A stretch of DNA of 64,000 bases from Flammula alnicola. Lineage: Eukaryota; Basidiomycota; Agaricomycetes; Agaricales; Strophariaceae. The position numbers and the translations under genes are program-made. Below are positions 11,121-22,674 of the stretch, piece by piece (positions within the stretch are counted from its first letter, which is position 1; every line of letters begins with the position of its first letter). The stretch covers positions 62,001 through 126,000 of the forward strand of contig JADNRV010000134.1 in assembly GCA_015499995.1 (NCBI GenBank). Reading direction: 5' to 3'. The notes under the pieces were generated by a model, which saw nothing but the letters and a program-made list of their open reading frames with translations, did not search any database and was not told the origin of the DNA.

Positions 11121-13680
11121 ATGTCTAAAGGGCGCTTTCGGCTGGATGTCAATGTGCCTGTGCTTGCCCCGGATCATGGACGAACAAGCAAGCACCCAGC
11201 TGCCCTCGGGTCTGACGACGCTTATGTGAATTTCCGCGTTTCCTTGCCTACCTCAGAGCTTGATGGGCTAGAAGTTCCGACTCGCTATGGAAGCTTTGCT
11301 GCAGACGTGCGCATGCCGAAATACAATATGCTTTGGGGATCTAGGCGAGATTTTGACCTCTTTCTGTCGCAAGAGATGTCTTTGCATTCTGTCGAGTTCC
11401 TAAAGGCGCAGACAACGAAAGGGCTATCTGGGAAATACTTAGAGCGGGAAAGTTACTTGTGTGCTAGGCATGGGCGACCAGCGGATTATGTCAAAAAAAA
11501 TCCACACTGGGGCCGCAAGGTTCCTTCGAAGGTTACAGACTGTACGGCTTCTTTGACGATCAAATCATATGTGGGGACTCCCTATATTCTGGGAATCTAT
11601 GACTTGGAGCACAACCACCCACTTGGCAATGAAAATCTCAGGTTCACGCGTATATCGCCCTCGACTAGGGACTGGATAGCTGGCATGGTGCGGATGAAGG
11701 TGAAGACAGATCATATTGTAAGGATCTTGGCTTCTTTTTATCGTCTTCTCATGTAACCAAACCACTGGCACACAAAAAGCTCGCAATGCTACATCGAGGA
11801 ACAGGCTCGTCTTTCAGTCTAGATGGCGTGGGACATGCGTCGCGGAATGACTTTCTTGTCAAGAGCGATATTCGGCGGATCGAAAAAGAAATCGAGGCTG
11901 AGGACGTCCGACTGGACCCTGATGACGGAAAATCACTTGTTAAATGGGCTGCAAAACTTCGTTCCTTGGATGCCCTTCTCGGATTTAAGTCAATCTCGTG
12001 TCCTGTTCCTCCTGGTTCTGGCCTAGCGGCCGATACTTTCTCCTTGATGATTCAAACACCCTGGCAGCGCGCTCAGTTCTGTGCTCATGGACGACAGCTA
12101 CTTTGTATTGATGGGACTCATAATACTACGATGTACCGGAATACCACCTTAACGACGCTCCTTGTTCGCGATCATTGGGGACACGGTACGTCATAACTCT
12201 TATTTACCCTATATAACTTTATGTAACCCGTGCGCTTTATATTTCAGGAATACCGATCGCCTGGATGCTTGCCTCGAGCGGAACAGAAGAAATGATCTCG
12301 TACTTCCTTTTGCTTGTCCACCAACGTTCACTTCATATTATTCCGATTCGCATCATGTCCGATCGCGATTTTGCACAAATTAACGCCTGTATCCATCGAT
12401 TTCCAACAGCAATGATCCTTTTGTGCTGGTGGCATGTTCTCCATTCATGGCAGCAGCATCTCTCAATCTCTCATCATCCTGAACTGTGGAAGCTACTCAA
12501 AGCCTGGGTTCGGATCGAAGACTCAGATGCTTTTGAAGCTGCATCGAAAAGGATTCAAGAGATCGCACCACCCGACTTCCTTCAGTATCTGCAAGAGTAC
12601 TGGCTGCCTCTCAAGTACCTTGTCATGTGGGCTGCGGTTTATCGCAAAGGCCGCACCGTCTATGAACTCAGCGATACAAATATGCTGATTGAAGCGTGAG
12701 TTTTTGAATACCCCTTCTTGCTGTCGTTAAAACATCTTATCTCTTCTAAAAGGTGGCATCATGTATTTAAGGGAAAGTTTCTTGAGGGCCGTCGTAGCCG
12801 TCGCATGGACCATTTAGTCTATGTTCTTGTAGAGCAAGTGGTGGAATACTACGGTACCAAAGGGCGCCGTCAAATCAATGGTTTCGAAGGTCCCAACCTC
12901 TATTTTCAAAAGCGCCTCATGGCCATCAAAAAAAGTCGGGCCATCTCGATCGATAATATCATGGTATTACCTTTTAATTTTCTCGCTGGACTTTGACAAG
13001 TTAATGAACCTGCCATTACCTAGATCATTGACGAAACAAACGGAAAATATGGGGTGACATCACTATCTCATTCAGAAACAACTTACGACATCGATATGAT
13101 CACATACACATGTACATGCCTTGACTACCCATGTATCCGGTTCTGCAAGCACATATGTGCCGTGCAGGCCCATTTTCCATCTGTCCATCAATTTGTCGAC
13201 CTTAATCAAGACCCTCAGGAAAGACTCTTCGACTATGAATCCCCTTCAGGGACACCCACAATGACCCCATGCATCCAACCTCAGGCTCTAAGCACTCCTG
13301 CCGCATCTTCACCAACTAGTCTCATAGAAGACCTCGAGCGCCTAGCCGCAAGATTACGACTCAACTGTAACCATGAACCTCACCCAGATCTTCAAGCTGT
13401 CGTCCACCAGGAGCTATCTTTACTTCAGGAGTCAACCCAGCTACTCCCCGCACGCTTGCCCCGAATAGCGCCAAATCAAAAGAGTTGGTCGGAGACACGA
13501 GCGGTGATGGTTCGAATGCCATTGAAGAAGACTCGAGCAAAACGTGCTGGCGATCCTGCCTACGGTGCTGGAGAACGCAGTGGGAAGAAGGCGAAGGCGT
13601 CGAAGGTCCTGGAAGTGCCAGCGCTCGCTAGACATGAAAGGTACGACTCAATTTTCGAGAAGATCATGAGTATCGACTGA
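11121..13680 (+). CDS. MULE transposase with SWIM zinc finger
   Basis: Five exons (11121-11717, 11780-12185, 12248-12695, 12753-12963, 13024-13680) give an open 772-residue protein. The ATG at 11121 is chosen because it opens the frame inside the element; an upstream in-frame TTG is not needed. An N-terminal FAR1/WRKY-GCM1-like zinc region (CTASLTIKSY, YDLEHNHPLG) is followed by the MULE DDE core: first Asp in LCIDGTHNTT, second in IMSDRDFAQ, the family CWWH in LLCWWHVLHSW, and Glu in MLIEAWHHVFK. A SWIM finger follows: CTCLDYPCIRFCKH. The C-terminus is Pro/Ser-rich then basic (KKTRAKRAG, SGKKAKASK), perhaps nuclear targeting. All junctions keep frame, so the gene looks competent. Confidence 0.9.
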
Positions 13681-13685
13681 CTGGA

Positions 13686-14090
13686 ATGTGTCACCTTCGA
13701 TCCAGCCCTGCGCCATTTGCAACAGCGATGGCTCTGCCTCTTGTTGAGACTCCTGCTTCAGTCTTGATTTCTTCTGTGCGGCCACCTTCCTCTGCACGAA
13801 CCACTAGCCTACCCTGCTCCTCCAGCCCAGCATCAGTCGTGGCAACGACGGCTCTGCTTCTTGTCGAGCCTCCCGCTTCGGCCTCAACTTCTTCTGTGGC
13901 CTTGCCTGTTATTCCACCTGGCAGCGTAGCATTCTCCCAGCCAGTCCAAAAGCCGATCTTGACAATGGCGACGGATGTGGCGCATTTGATTCCTCCTGCA
14001 TTACATGTAGCTGTTGAAGGAACTGTGTCCGAGTCTGCATCAACTACAACTAGGTCATATTACCGCGATAGGACTTACCATTATCAATAA
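13686..14090 (+). repeat. Imperfect ~115-bp tandem repeat in MULE 1 3' region
   Basis: Two successive units near 13725-13800 and 13850-13910 share GGCTCTGC..CTTGT.GAG.CTCC.GCTTC and translate to similar Val/Pro/Ser-rich text (LVETPASV, LVEPPASAS). The open frame here has no domain. It could be a decayed extension of the transposase C-terminus or chance. Confidence 0.4.
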
Positions 14091-15091
14091 TGTTTATACT
14101 CCTCATAACTATTGATTATATCCTGTAGTACCGTACATTACAGTCATTTAGTTTTGTATCTCATTAAATTCAAGATTCACAGACGTACCTGTCATAGACG
14201 AACAATGTTTCTGTAGTGAAAAGAACACCGAATCCACCTTGAGGCCTTCAAATGGCACATACGTTCATATGGGCTCTTCGCACGAAGAACAAAATCATCA
14301 GTCTCCAAAATTTACTAGGATATCGATGTGGGATACATTTTAACTCACCTGAGCACCGAGCAGGCTGCTCTGCCAACTGGAACTCTATCTTTCACTTGTC
14401 TTGATCTCTGACGGTTGACCGTAGCTACGGGATGGCTTGCTAGCTTGGACGAGCGACGAACATGAGTACGGGCCACGGCATGGACTTAAAACGTTTTGCG
14501 AAACCAAACAGCGCAGCCGTCGGCAGTAAGGCGGCCGGCAAGTTTCTAAAAATATCTAATTTCCATTCTTAGAATTAGAGTTCGAGTGCGAAAGTGAACA
14601 ACTCCCTCAACCAATTTGGCTTTGCATTATGTGGCCATGTTTGAGGATAAAACTATTCAGAAACCCCCTTTCTGCCAGAAACCCCGGGTTTCTGCCATTC
14701 TTGCCAGAAACCCCATATGTCGTTATTTACATCCAAATGAGAGCATTTGTCTGCCGACTATGCCGAGGTGAGCTTGCCGTGTGATGCCGAACATGTGATG
14801 GAACCTTAGACAAGGCGTCTCTGGATCTGCCCTCTCTCGACCTCAATGTTGTCAACCACCACTATGTCTCTTTCTTCTACCCTCATGAGATTAGTGTAAA
14901 TTCTTATGGTAAGCTTCAAGCTTCGTCAGGTCTATAGGAATCCATTCTAATTATCTCTTTCAGTACATAGATGTAATAACCAATTGAAGTTTACTTCCGC
15001 GTATCCGTCGTCCGAATGTTTTTGCCGTTGAAGTTTTCACTCGAAGAGGTCTTCTAAGTATTCTCCCCATCTCATCTGGCTGTTCTTCAAC

Positions 15092-18000
15092 ATGGACCAG
15101 CCATTTCGCTCTTATGCCTCTCCCCCGCCACACCTGGCCTTTTCAGCAGACTTTTTCCAAAGTCTTACTATCGCGCAAGCTGCTGAACACTCCTACCCAA
15201 GCATAGCTCCAATTGGATCAGTTTTATCGACATCTTTCTCTCAAAATATCCCTCTTTCAGCTGCTGCGACTGTCATTAGACCTGGTGAGGTCATCCCCAA
15301 TTACAATGACTTGAACACAATCACATCCAATATTGAGGATGAATACCGGAAAGGTTTTCGGTCGGCTGAGGTGAAGTTTCGACATAAAGGCCTGGAATAT
15401 TCTGTCGTATATCATTTCTCAAAGGTGCGCACCAGCATGGCCAGAGAATGTTATATATATCTTATATGCTTCTCTTAGCTTGAGCTCATTCGCCAATGTA
15501 CTAACTATGAACCTGCGGTCAACGCCTACCGACATCTCCTTGCCCATTTACACTCGGAACATTTCAACCTCGGTCCGGCCTTGACAACTTTTCAAGATTC
15601 ACTGGTCACAGCAAGAATTCAAGGATTTTGTGTCTCGCATTTCCGCCTCGACAAGCGGGGTGTCTGTTGGGCGAATCCTGGCTCGAGGAAGATGTTTTCA
15701 ATGTACTCCTTGAGTTGGCCTACTTTCGCAAGGCTTACCATACAGATGACGCTGTACAAGTCTCCGACATACTCCTTCTTCCAACTTCATTCCTGACTGA
15801 TGCCCGCAGGGCCTACGAATCCATCCCTTCTGCTTATACTGAAGAAATATTGGCTGTTCGGGCACGCATTTCATCAACAAATGTACGTCTGGTGGCTATG
15901 GGCCGGGTCGATGAAGATCATTTCACTGCCTTCATCTATCGTCGTGGTTCTTCAATCATTGATTACGGTGATTCCATGCACAAGTCCCCTGCCCGCCATA
16001 TCCTTCCAATCCTCCAGTGGGTCTTCTTGGACATCGCTCATCCTTCAATTACAGCTATCAAGCATGGTACCATCGCTAAGCAAAGCATTGGCCGCGGCGG
16101 AGGTAGCTGCGGAATTGCTGCTTACAATTTCATTGAATTGGCCGCCAAAACACGCAAACGACTTCGTCCATGGAGTGGCTCAGAGGCACAACTTTTTCGT
16201 GATGCAGCTCTTGAAGATCTTATCCGCTTTCATTATCTCGCCACTCAATCCGACGGGACATTCTCTGACTGGACTACCAAGGTTTTGGATGATGACATGA
16301 CCTCTGGGGTTTCAGCTGACCTGTCTATTGCGACCGGATATACTGATTTTAATATGTTCATTCCTTCGGTATGGCTACATTATTTCTTTTCACAAGGGAT
16401 GCTAACAGGTAATCCACAGAATCGTCACCCAATCACACGATTTGATAAGCTAGAATCAACACCTCTTCATCGTCAACTTGAATATGCCCCACGTACACAA
16501 GTTCCCTATGTTTCCGAGCTGGCCGCCTCTGTACCAACCCTCCTTCCAGCATTTGAACTCTCAGTGAAGTCCATTTCAGCCCCGCTTCCTCAGAAAGCCC
16601 CAGTATCAACCTTTATCTCCCCAACCCGCAAACCCGGCAAGCGACGTCACAGAAGTCTTGACAAGATTGACTTTACTATGATATCCCCGTCTACTCCAAT
16701 TTCATTAGCGAAACAACCTGTGCCATTCAAAAAGATCGCACCTTGGCCGGACTCTCCTTCCGACATGATATTTGTCACCTCATCTCCAATTCCTATATCG
16801 ACTGTCAAACCAATTCCTCATTCCTCCCATGTTATCGACCTCGTCACGCCAGAGCGCAAAATCAAGCGAATCTCTGTACCAATGGATATCAGTCCCAAGA
16901 AGCATAGCGATGATTCAGATAGTGATGTCATTCTGCTCACCATCAAACAGGAGAAGACTACCAAACCGGAACCTGCGGCAGATGTCTTCGCTCCTGAAAG
17001 GCCAAAACTATCAACCACAAAACCTGTAACCGCACCAGGAATCGTTAAGCAGGAGAAAGCCATCAAAACGGAGCCCATTATCGATCTGTGCTCACCCGAA
17101 CAGCCAACCCGCCAATCTTTCAACCCAGTCAAGCATGAAAATGCATCTGAGCGATCCGTTGAGCCTTCTCCTGGTATCGTTCGTGTTGGCTCGATCTACA
17201 AAACACTTGACGATGCAAAGAATGCTATATTTGCTCGTGAAGAAAGACTTGGCTACAATTGGAAAACAGCTCAGAGTGCGAAGGATGCTCACGGAAATCT
17301 CAAGAAGACCACATTCCGATGTAACCACTACTCCACGCACAAACCAGCACACTCTGTCGATATTGACCCATCAGACCATCGCACCGGGAAGTCAATGAAG
17401 ACGGACTGTATGGCGCATGTCAATGTCAATCGTGTGCGCGGGTCAAGTCACTTGTGGTCAATTACCTTGGTTGAATGGGACCATAACCATCCTCGCCCAA
17501 TCCCTGAAGGTGCACCGATACGTCGACCACCAACCAAGGAGCAGAAAGACGCTATTTCTCGCCTTGCCACAAGCTCGTCAAGTCGCTTCAGTCGAGGCCA
17601 GCTTGCAGATATCTTGAAGACGCAAACGGGCAGCACCCTTGAGCCCCGTCAGATTGGGAATATCATGAACAAGGCGCGTCTTGAAGCTCGAGAAGAGGTT
17701 GGCCGACTGGGTGGGGATATTCACGCTATCATTGCTAGCCTTGAGCAGAAGTCCCAGGAAAGACATGGATGGCGATATCACCTTAAGATGGACGATGAAT
17801 CTGTTGTCACCGGAATCTGGTGGCAATCGCCTCTGCAAAGTGAACTCTGTCGGCGATACAGTGATGTGTTGATCAATGATAACACTTACAATCGAAACCG
17901 GTCAGGCTATCCTCTCAATATCGGAATCACAATCGACAGCCATGGCCATTCACGAAATATCTGGTATGCCTTCCATGCAATCGAGGATCGTGAACATCAT

Positions 18001-19844
18001 GTATGGGTCCTTCGATGTCACCTCGATAGTGCCGGCATTGCGCCCAATTGCTTCATGTCTGACCGAAGTGGTTCACTGATTGCAGCTGTAGAAGAAGTCT
18101 TTGTCATTACGGAACACTTCTTCTGCATTCACCACCTCGAAGGAAATGTCGACAAGAACTTACCTGGTGTTCTTCCACCCGACCAATGGGCATCATTCAA
18201 GAACGACTTTTGGGTGGTATACCGTGCCATATCACCAGAAGATTTTGAGACAAAGTGGCGGGAACTCACTGCTCGATATCCTCCAGCACAGAAATATCTT
18301 GATGAAGAACTTTACCCCTGTCGGCGGCAGTGGGCATGGGCGTACACCGGCTACAAGTTTACTTGTGGGGTTCGGACAAATGGACGGGTTGAGGTCGAGA
18401 ATCGGATCACCAAGGCATTCGGAGGCCCTAAGAAATCGCTCAAGGAACTTTTCGATGCACTGAATGAGCGCACCGATGGACAGGGTGTGCAAGAACTGAT
18501 TCGAGTGAGAGATGTGCGTTCAACTCATTTCACTGTGTCACCTTTCACTTCTGACAGATTGTGACCTTAGTCATCACGCCGTCAACATCCCTCAAGAATC
18601 GAAACAATCTTTCCTGGACCTTTGCAAGTCCTGCATGAATTTGCTGGCCCTTTCGCGCTTGGGAAATGTTTTGAACAAATGAAGGCCAGCATGTACTACA
18701 CGATGCGTGCTGTGCCACGTCCAGTTGGTATGCGAGATTGGGTGAGGCGCTTCATTGCGCTAAGTCTATGTCTGCATGTCGGCTAATATTTGAATTCATA
18801 GGATGAATATGCGGTTGAAGTAAGTGGAGATTTGGGGTATAGCTGGGAACGCGGAGAGGAACAGGTAATTTAAATATTTATTGAAGATCCTCGAGATTCC
18901 AATCTAAAGCTAATTCTTTTATTTAATAGCGAATGATAAACGACTTCGAGAATGATAATTCACATATTTCAACACTCTTCCTACTTCGTCTAATCCGTGG
19001 GCGAGGACTGTCTGTCAAACAGCTCATTGAGGTCAAGCATATCGGAGCAAAGTCTTCACACATAGTGGCTCTTCTCACCGATGGTAGCTACGTGTGTGAC
19101 TGTTGTATGGGCATGAGCATTGGGTTGCCCTGTCACCATTATTTTCATGTTCTCAACGTGATTCCAACTCTCAAATTCAATCTTGGGGTGATTCGGGCTC
19201 GGTATGTGTTTATTATGCCAATATCAGTTAAAATCTTATAAATATCCTTTATATCTAGCTGGTACCAGGACAAAAACCTCAACTTACGAAACATACCAGA
19301 GGTCGAAGCAAGAGAGGCTGAATTTCGACGTCTGGACGAAGATGTCCCAACATCGCAACAGACACCCCTTGTCAATTCAAATCCCCTCCAACACGTACAG
19401 CAGCCACCATCATCTACCCCTGCCCCTCCTGCGACACAGACCATTCCAGCTCGGACAGTTTTCCATGAAGCAACAGCAGCCCTCGGACCATTGATGAACC
19501 ATATCCAAACTCAAGAACAACTGGACGAGTTATTAGATGGCCTCAATGAACTTCGGTGAGTATAAGGAAACACACTATCGGAAGATGAGCTTACTTTTAA
19601 GAGCAGCACATTGCGTCGACAAGCCGCTGAACGCGAGGACTTCCGCGAACCGCCAGTCCTGAATCCAAAAGGAAGACCCCGCGAGCAAAGAATAACTGGA
19701 GCTATAGAAGGCCGCCCAAGAGGAGGAGGTGCTCGGAGGAAGGCCGCGCAAGGTGAAACTGTGCGGAAATGCAGATTGTGCCGCCAACCGGGTCATACGA
19801 GAAGAACCTGTCCTTATTTAGCACCTTCAGGCGAAGTTGAATAG
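15092..19844 (+). CDS. Ulp1-like SUMO protease fused to MULE transposase
   Basis: The ATG at 15092 opens exon 1; the second exon starts at 15479. Domains in order: a C48 (Ulp1) cysteine peptidase with GESWLEEDVFNVLLEL, His in EDHFTAFIYRRG, Asp in IIDYGDSM and Cys in GRGGGSCGIAAYNF; a disordered linker (about 16600-17150) with SIM-like VIDLVT, DSDVILLT and IIDLCS and four psi-K-x-E sites (IKQE, VKQE, IKTE, VKHE); a FAR1/GCM1-like zinc region (FRCNHYSTH, EWDHNHPRP); the MULE core with Asp in LINDNTYNRN, Asp in FMSDRSGSL and Glu in GRVEVENRITKAFGG; a SWIM finger (CDCCMGMSIGLPCHH); and a C-terminal zinc knuckle CRLCRQPGHTRRTC. A one-base deletion near 15660 breaks the frame between DKRG and CLLGESW; the rest reads through with normal introns. 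Ulp1-MULE fusions are known from plant Kaonashi elements. Confidence 0.88.
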
Positions 19845-20793
19845 TTTCAAATACAGTCCTACTTACCTCTCGATGTCAGCCTTGACTCGCAAGTAAGAGA
19901 GCACGGCCACGTAGCCAAAAATTCCAAAGCAACATTCTCCTCCCTGGAGCTGAGCTATCGTCGGTGCAGTTGAGGGCCCTATGGCACTGGCGTTGGCGTT
20001 CACTTTGGCCAGTGTTGGTATCGGAGGTCATGCCGCCAACCATGAGTACTACTAGCCACAAGCGGGCCCGCCTACCAGAGATCGGTGCCCACCGCAAGTT
20101 GTTAGTTGCGAGTGCACTGCATCCACCAAAGTTCAGTGCCAGCTGCATTGGAAAGCGAACGGTGTTCTCGCGATTGTGGAGGTAGAGCTACCTGGACGTG
20201 CACTGCAAAATCTAGATGATGAATAGATCAATAAGTATTAGTATAAACAGATGAAGCAGTTGTGCACCTGACACCTTGTCGAGCCCAGCAATGGCTCCGT
20301 TGGCGGTGCGCAATGTGCGCTGTCGACCTTCAGTCATTGTGGCTGTCATGGCCATCATCTGTGAAGGGTAGCTTTGGCGAGAAACATCAACGAAGACGGG
20401 GGGTGACAGCCTCGATAAACGACGCAGGTGGAGACAGAACCGCTGGTGGTGGTGTGTTGTGAACTGGTTGCCTCGTGGATTGCTGCGAAGGAATTGCTGA
20501 TTCTCCCTTAATGTCTACCTGCTCGGCAGAAGGGGCTGCGTGGCGAGCGACATCGACGAAGGTGGTCAGAAGACGAGAAACAATAATTGAACTGTCGATG
20601 TCACGGCCGGTCCGGGTGTTCCGAGGCCCGACCTTGCGTTTTGCCACAAAGTCACGTGTGGCAAAAGTCAAGTACGTGCTTCGGACTTTAAATCTCGGCA
20701 TTTCTGCCGACGTTGTTTGTTCTCCCAGAAATGGGGTTTCTATATAAGCGTTAGGGTTTCTGGCAGAAAGGGGGTTTCTGAATAGTTTTATCC
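19845..20793. other. MULE 2 non-coding 3' region
   Basis: No gene is supported between the transposase stop and the right terminal repeat. A CACGTG box is present near 20652 but has no evident role. Confidence 0.4.
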
Positions 20794-20893
20794 CATGTTT
20801 GATCCTAATCCCAAAGCCTTCACATTTGCTCCCAAAATTCCGTACTTGCTCTACTTTTTTTAACATGACACTTCATGAACGGAGACATACATA

Positions 20894-22115
20894 ATGTCCG
20901 GAACTACTACCACTAGTTATAAAACAGCCAGAAAGCAACAGGACCTGGAATGGTCCTTTGACTTCCACACAAACTTGTCCTGCTACAATGACTCCGACGA
21001 CTCTGATCTCGATTCCAACCCACCTGCCGGCACGGATTCAGTGGAGGCCAAACTGCTGAAGGACATGGATAGTGATCGACACAGGTACAGGAACCCGCGC
21101 GGGTATCGGCCGCGGGTAAGTGGGGGTATGGGTACGGGTATGGAAACCTGTACCCTGACCAAACCGTACCCGTGAGGCGGGTACGACGGTGCTGTCGGCA
21201 GAGCGGCATCGGAGTTTAAACAACCGCCAATTCCGTGATGTGTCAACCGATACTTCTTACTTCTCGCCACCACTCCCAATCTCAATCCCAGCCACGACGA
21301 CGACGACCACAGGCAGGCAACACAACAAGGAATGTGGTGTTAGGTTCGTCATAGCGCAACACACCACGACTAACCCCACCTCCGCCCCAGCCAACGACAA
21401 CAACAACGACAATCTTCGAACTGCGAGGTGTAGTAAAGCGATGAAATGTGGTGTAGTAGGTCAACAAGATGAGGACGAGGTGCCAGGTGCGTGAAAACTC
21501 AGCTTGCACAGAGGACCTACTGACCCACTGTATCGATTTCCGTGTAGGATCTGAGGGTCTGACCTCCATACTGCTGATAACATGCCAACTCACCCTTCGC
21601 CGTTCCGGATAGCGTGGGCTTCATGAAACTGGCACCACCATAGCAATCACGCAAACCTTTTCGATGACCCCCACGGCGCCCTACGACACAGTGATGCACG
21701 ACACGCCAGTGTAGTATAACTGTTGTTTCAGGTATTGCATAGATCCTCGCAGGTGATTGCCCTCACGTCAATCGATGTTCTGGGTGCATCAGCGAGGTCT
21801 GACCTCACCCTTTTAGTCGCTACCTCAACCATGGGTATCGTTGACTGTTGGGTCAGCAGTGACCCGTCGTACCCGTTGTACCCCCGATCCTTATCTGTCG
21901 ATACCCGTACCCTTACCTCACGGGTACGGGTTTAGACGGGTACAGGTACGGGTCAGTAATTTTTACCCGGGGGTTACCCGGGACATTCACTAGACATGGA
22001 TCTGTCTACCAGAGAGGAAGCTGTAACCAAGGGACTACAGCCGGAAGATTCCGAAACACCAACTCCCCCCTCGTACCCATCAGTGTCCAAATTAGGACGA
22101 GCTCCGGCGAGGTAG
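20894..22115 (+). pseudogene. Small ORF of 96 codons interrupted by a hAT-like element
   Basis: The frame from ATG 20894 to 21069 (MSGTTTTSYKTARKQQ..) and the frame from 22001 to TAG 22113-22115 (LSTREEAVTKGLQPEDSE..) join without shift once the 923-bp element and one duplicate of GACATGGA are removed. Together they are 291 nt. The protein is hydrophilic and unrecognised. Part of it (around KGLQPEDSETPTP) recurs in inverted orientation at 23781-23845, so it belongs to a repeated or duplicated sequence. Confidence 0.5.
21070..21992 (+). mobile_element. hAT-like non-autonomous element, 923 bp
   Basis: It begins TAGTGATCGACACAGG and ends GGGACATTCACTA, and is flanked by an exact 8-bp duplication GACATGGA at 21062-21069 and 21993-22000. 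Both subterminal regions are arrays of GGGTAC/GGGTATC-like units. No transposase is encoded. Eight-bp duplications and TAG/CAG ends are characteristic of the hAT superfamily; the assignment is inferred from these alone. Confidence 0.85.
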
Positions 22116-22667
22116 AGCTCCCAATCGAGACATCATCGATGCATCATCAGTAACATATTATCTTCAAATTGTCAGTCATAAAGTCGTGTATAATAGTTGA
22201 TAGTTGATAGTACATTTATCGACACACCAAAGAAACCATTGATGACCTAAGAAGCGAGATGGCTCATTTGTGTGAACTTGAACGCCAAGTATTGTCTGCC
22301 TCTTCGACCTCTTCCTACCCCATCATTGAAATAATCATCCTCATCTTCGTCAATAGCCTGTTATATGGCCTGGATACCATCACTATCAAGTTGAACCTGG
22401 TAGGATTCTCTCCACTGCAACTCCAAGGCTGTTCAGTCTTCTCCTGAGTATGTCCATCTTCATCCCTTCCCATTTGCTGATATGTGTTGGTACCTAGAGC
22501 TCTCGTGAGATAAAAGAAAGCTTGTTTGCTTTGTTCAGATGATTTATAGTATTACTTGAACGTCGTACTCTCAACTGCCACTATCCAGGCAAGCAGCGCT
22601 GTCAGGCGCTGTCCTAATTAGGTGACACCTGCCTAATGCAGTGGACCCGGAGCTGTCCTAATTTGGA
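22116..22667. other. Unannotated stretch left of 22675 element
   Basis: AT-rich sequence without a supported gene. The last 30 bp (CCGGAGCTGTCCTAATTTGG) are a diverged inverted copy of 22080-22105. Confidence 0.35.
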
Positions 22668-22674
22668 CTCTGAT

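Larger units (their letters stand above)
10904..14587 (+). mobile_element. Mutator-like element (MULE) 1, apparently intact
   Basis: Terminal inverted repeats of 42 bp lie at 10904-10945 and 14546-14587 with five mismatches; both outer ends read ACTCGAACTCTAATTCT. They enclose one complete MULE transposase gene. No matching 9-bp target duplication is visible next to these ends, so either the true ends lie slightly outside or the duplication has decayed. MULE 2 lies 57 bp downstream. Confidence 0.75.
14645..20793 (+). mobile_element. MULE 2, Ulp1-carrying Mutator-like element
   Basis: The ends are perfect inverted repeats of about 40 bp, each beginning GGATAAAACTATTCAGAAAC. They are flanked by an exact 9-bp target duplication CATGTTTGA at 14636-14644 and 20794-20802, the size typical of MULEs. 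The 6149-bp element holds one large multi-exon gene (15092-19844) and about 950 bp of non-coding 3' sequence. It inserted 91 bp upstream of the small ORF at 20894. Confidence 0.92.

Noticed and set aside
10895..14600. A 9-bp target duplication for MULE 1
   Set aside because: The flanks GAGATTTGA and GCGAAAGTG do not match, so none is claimed.
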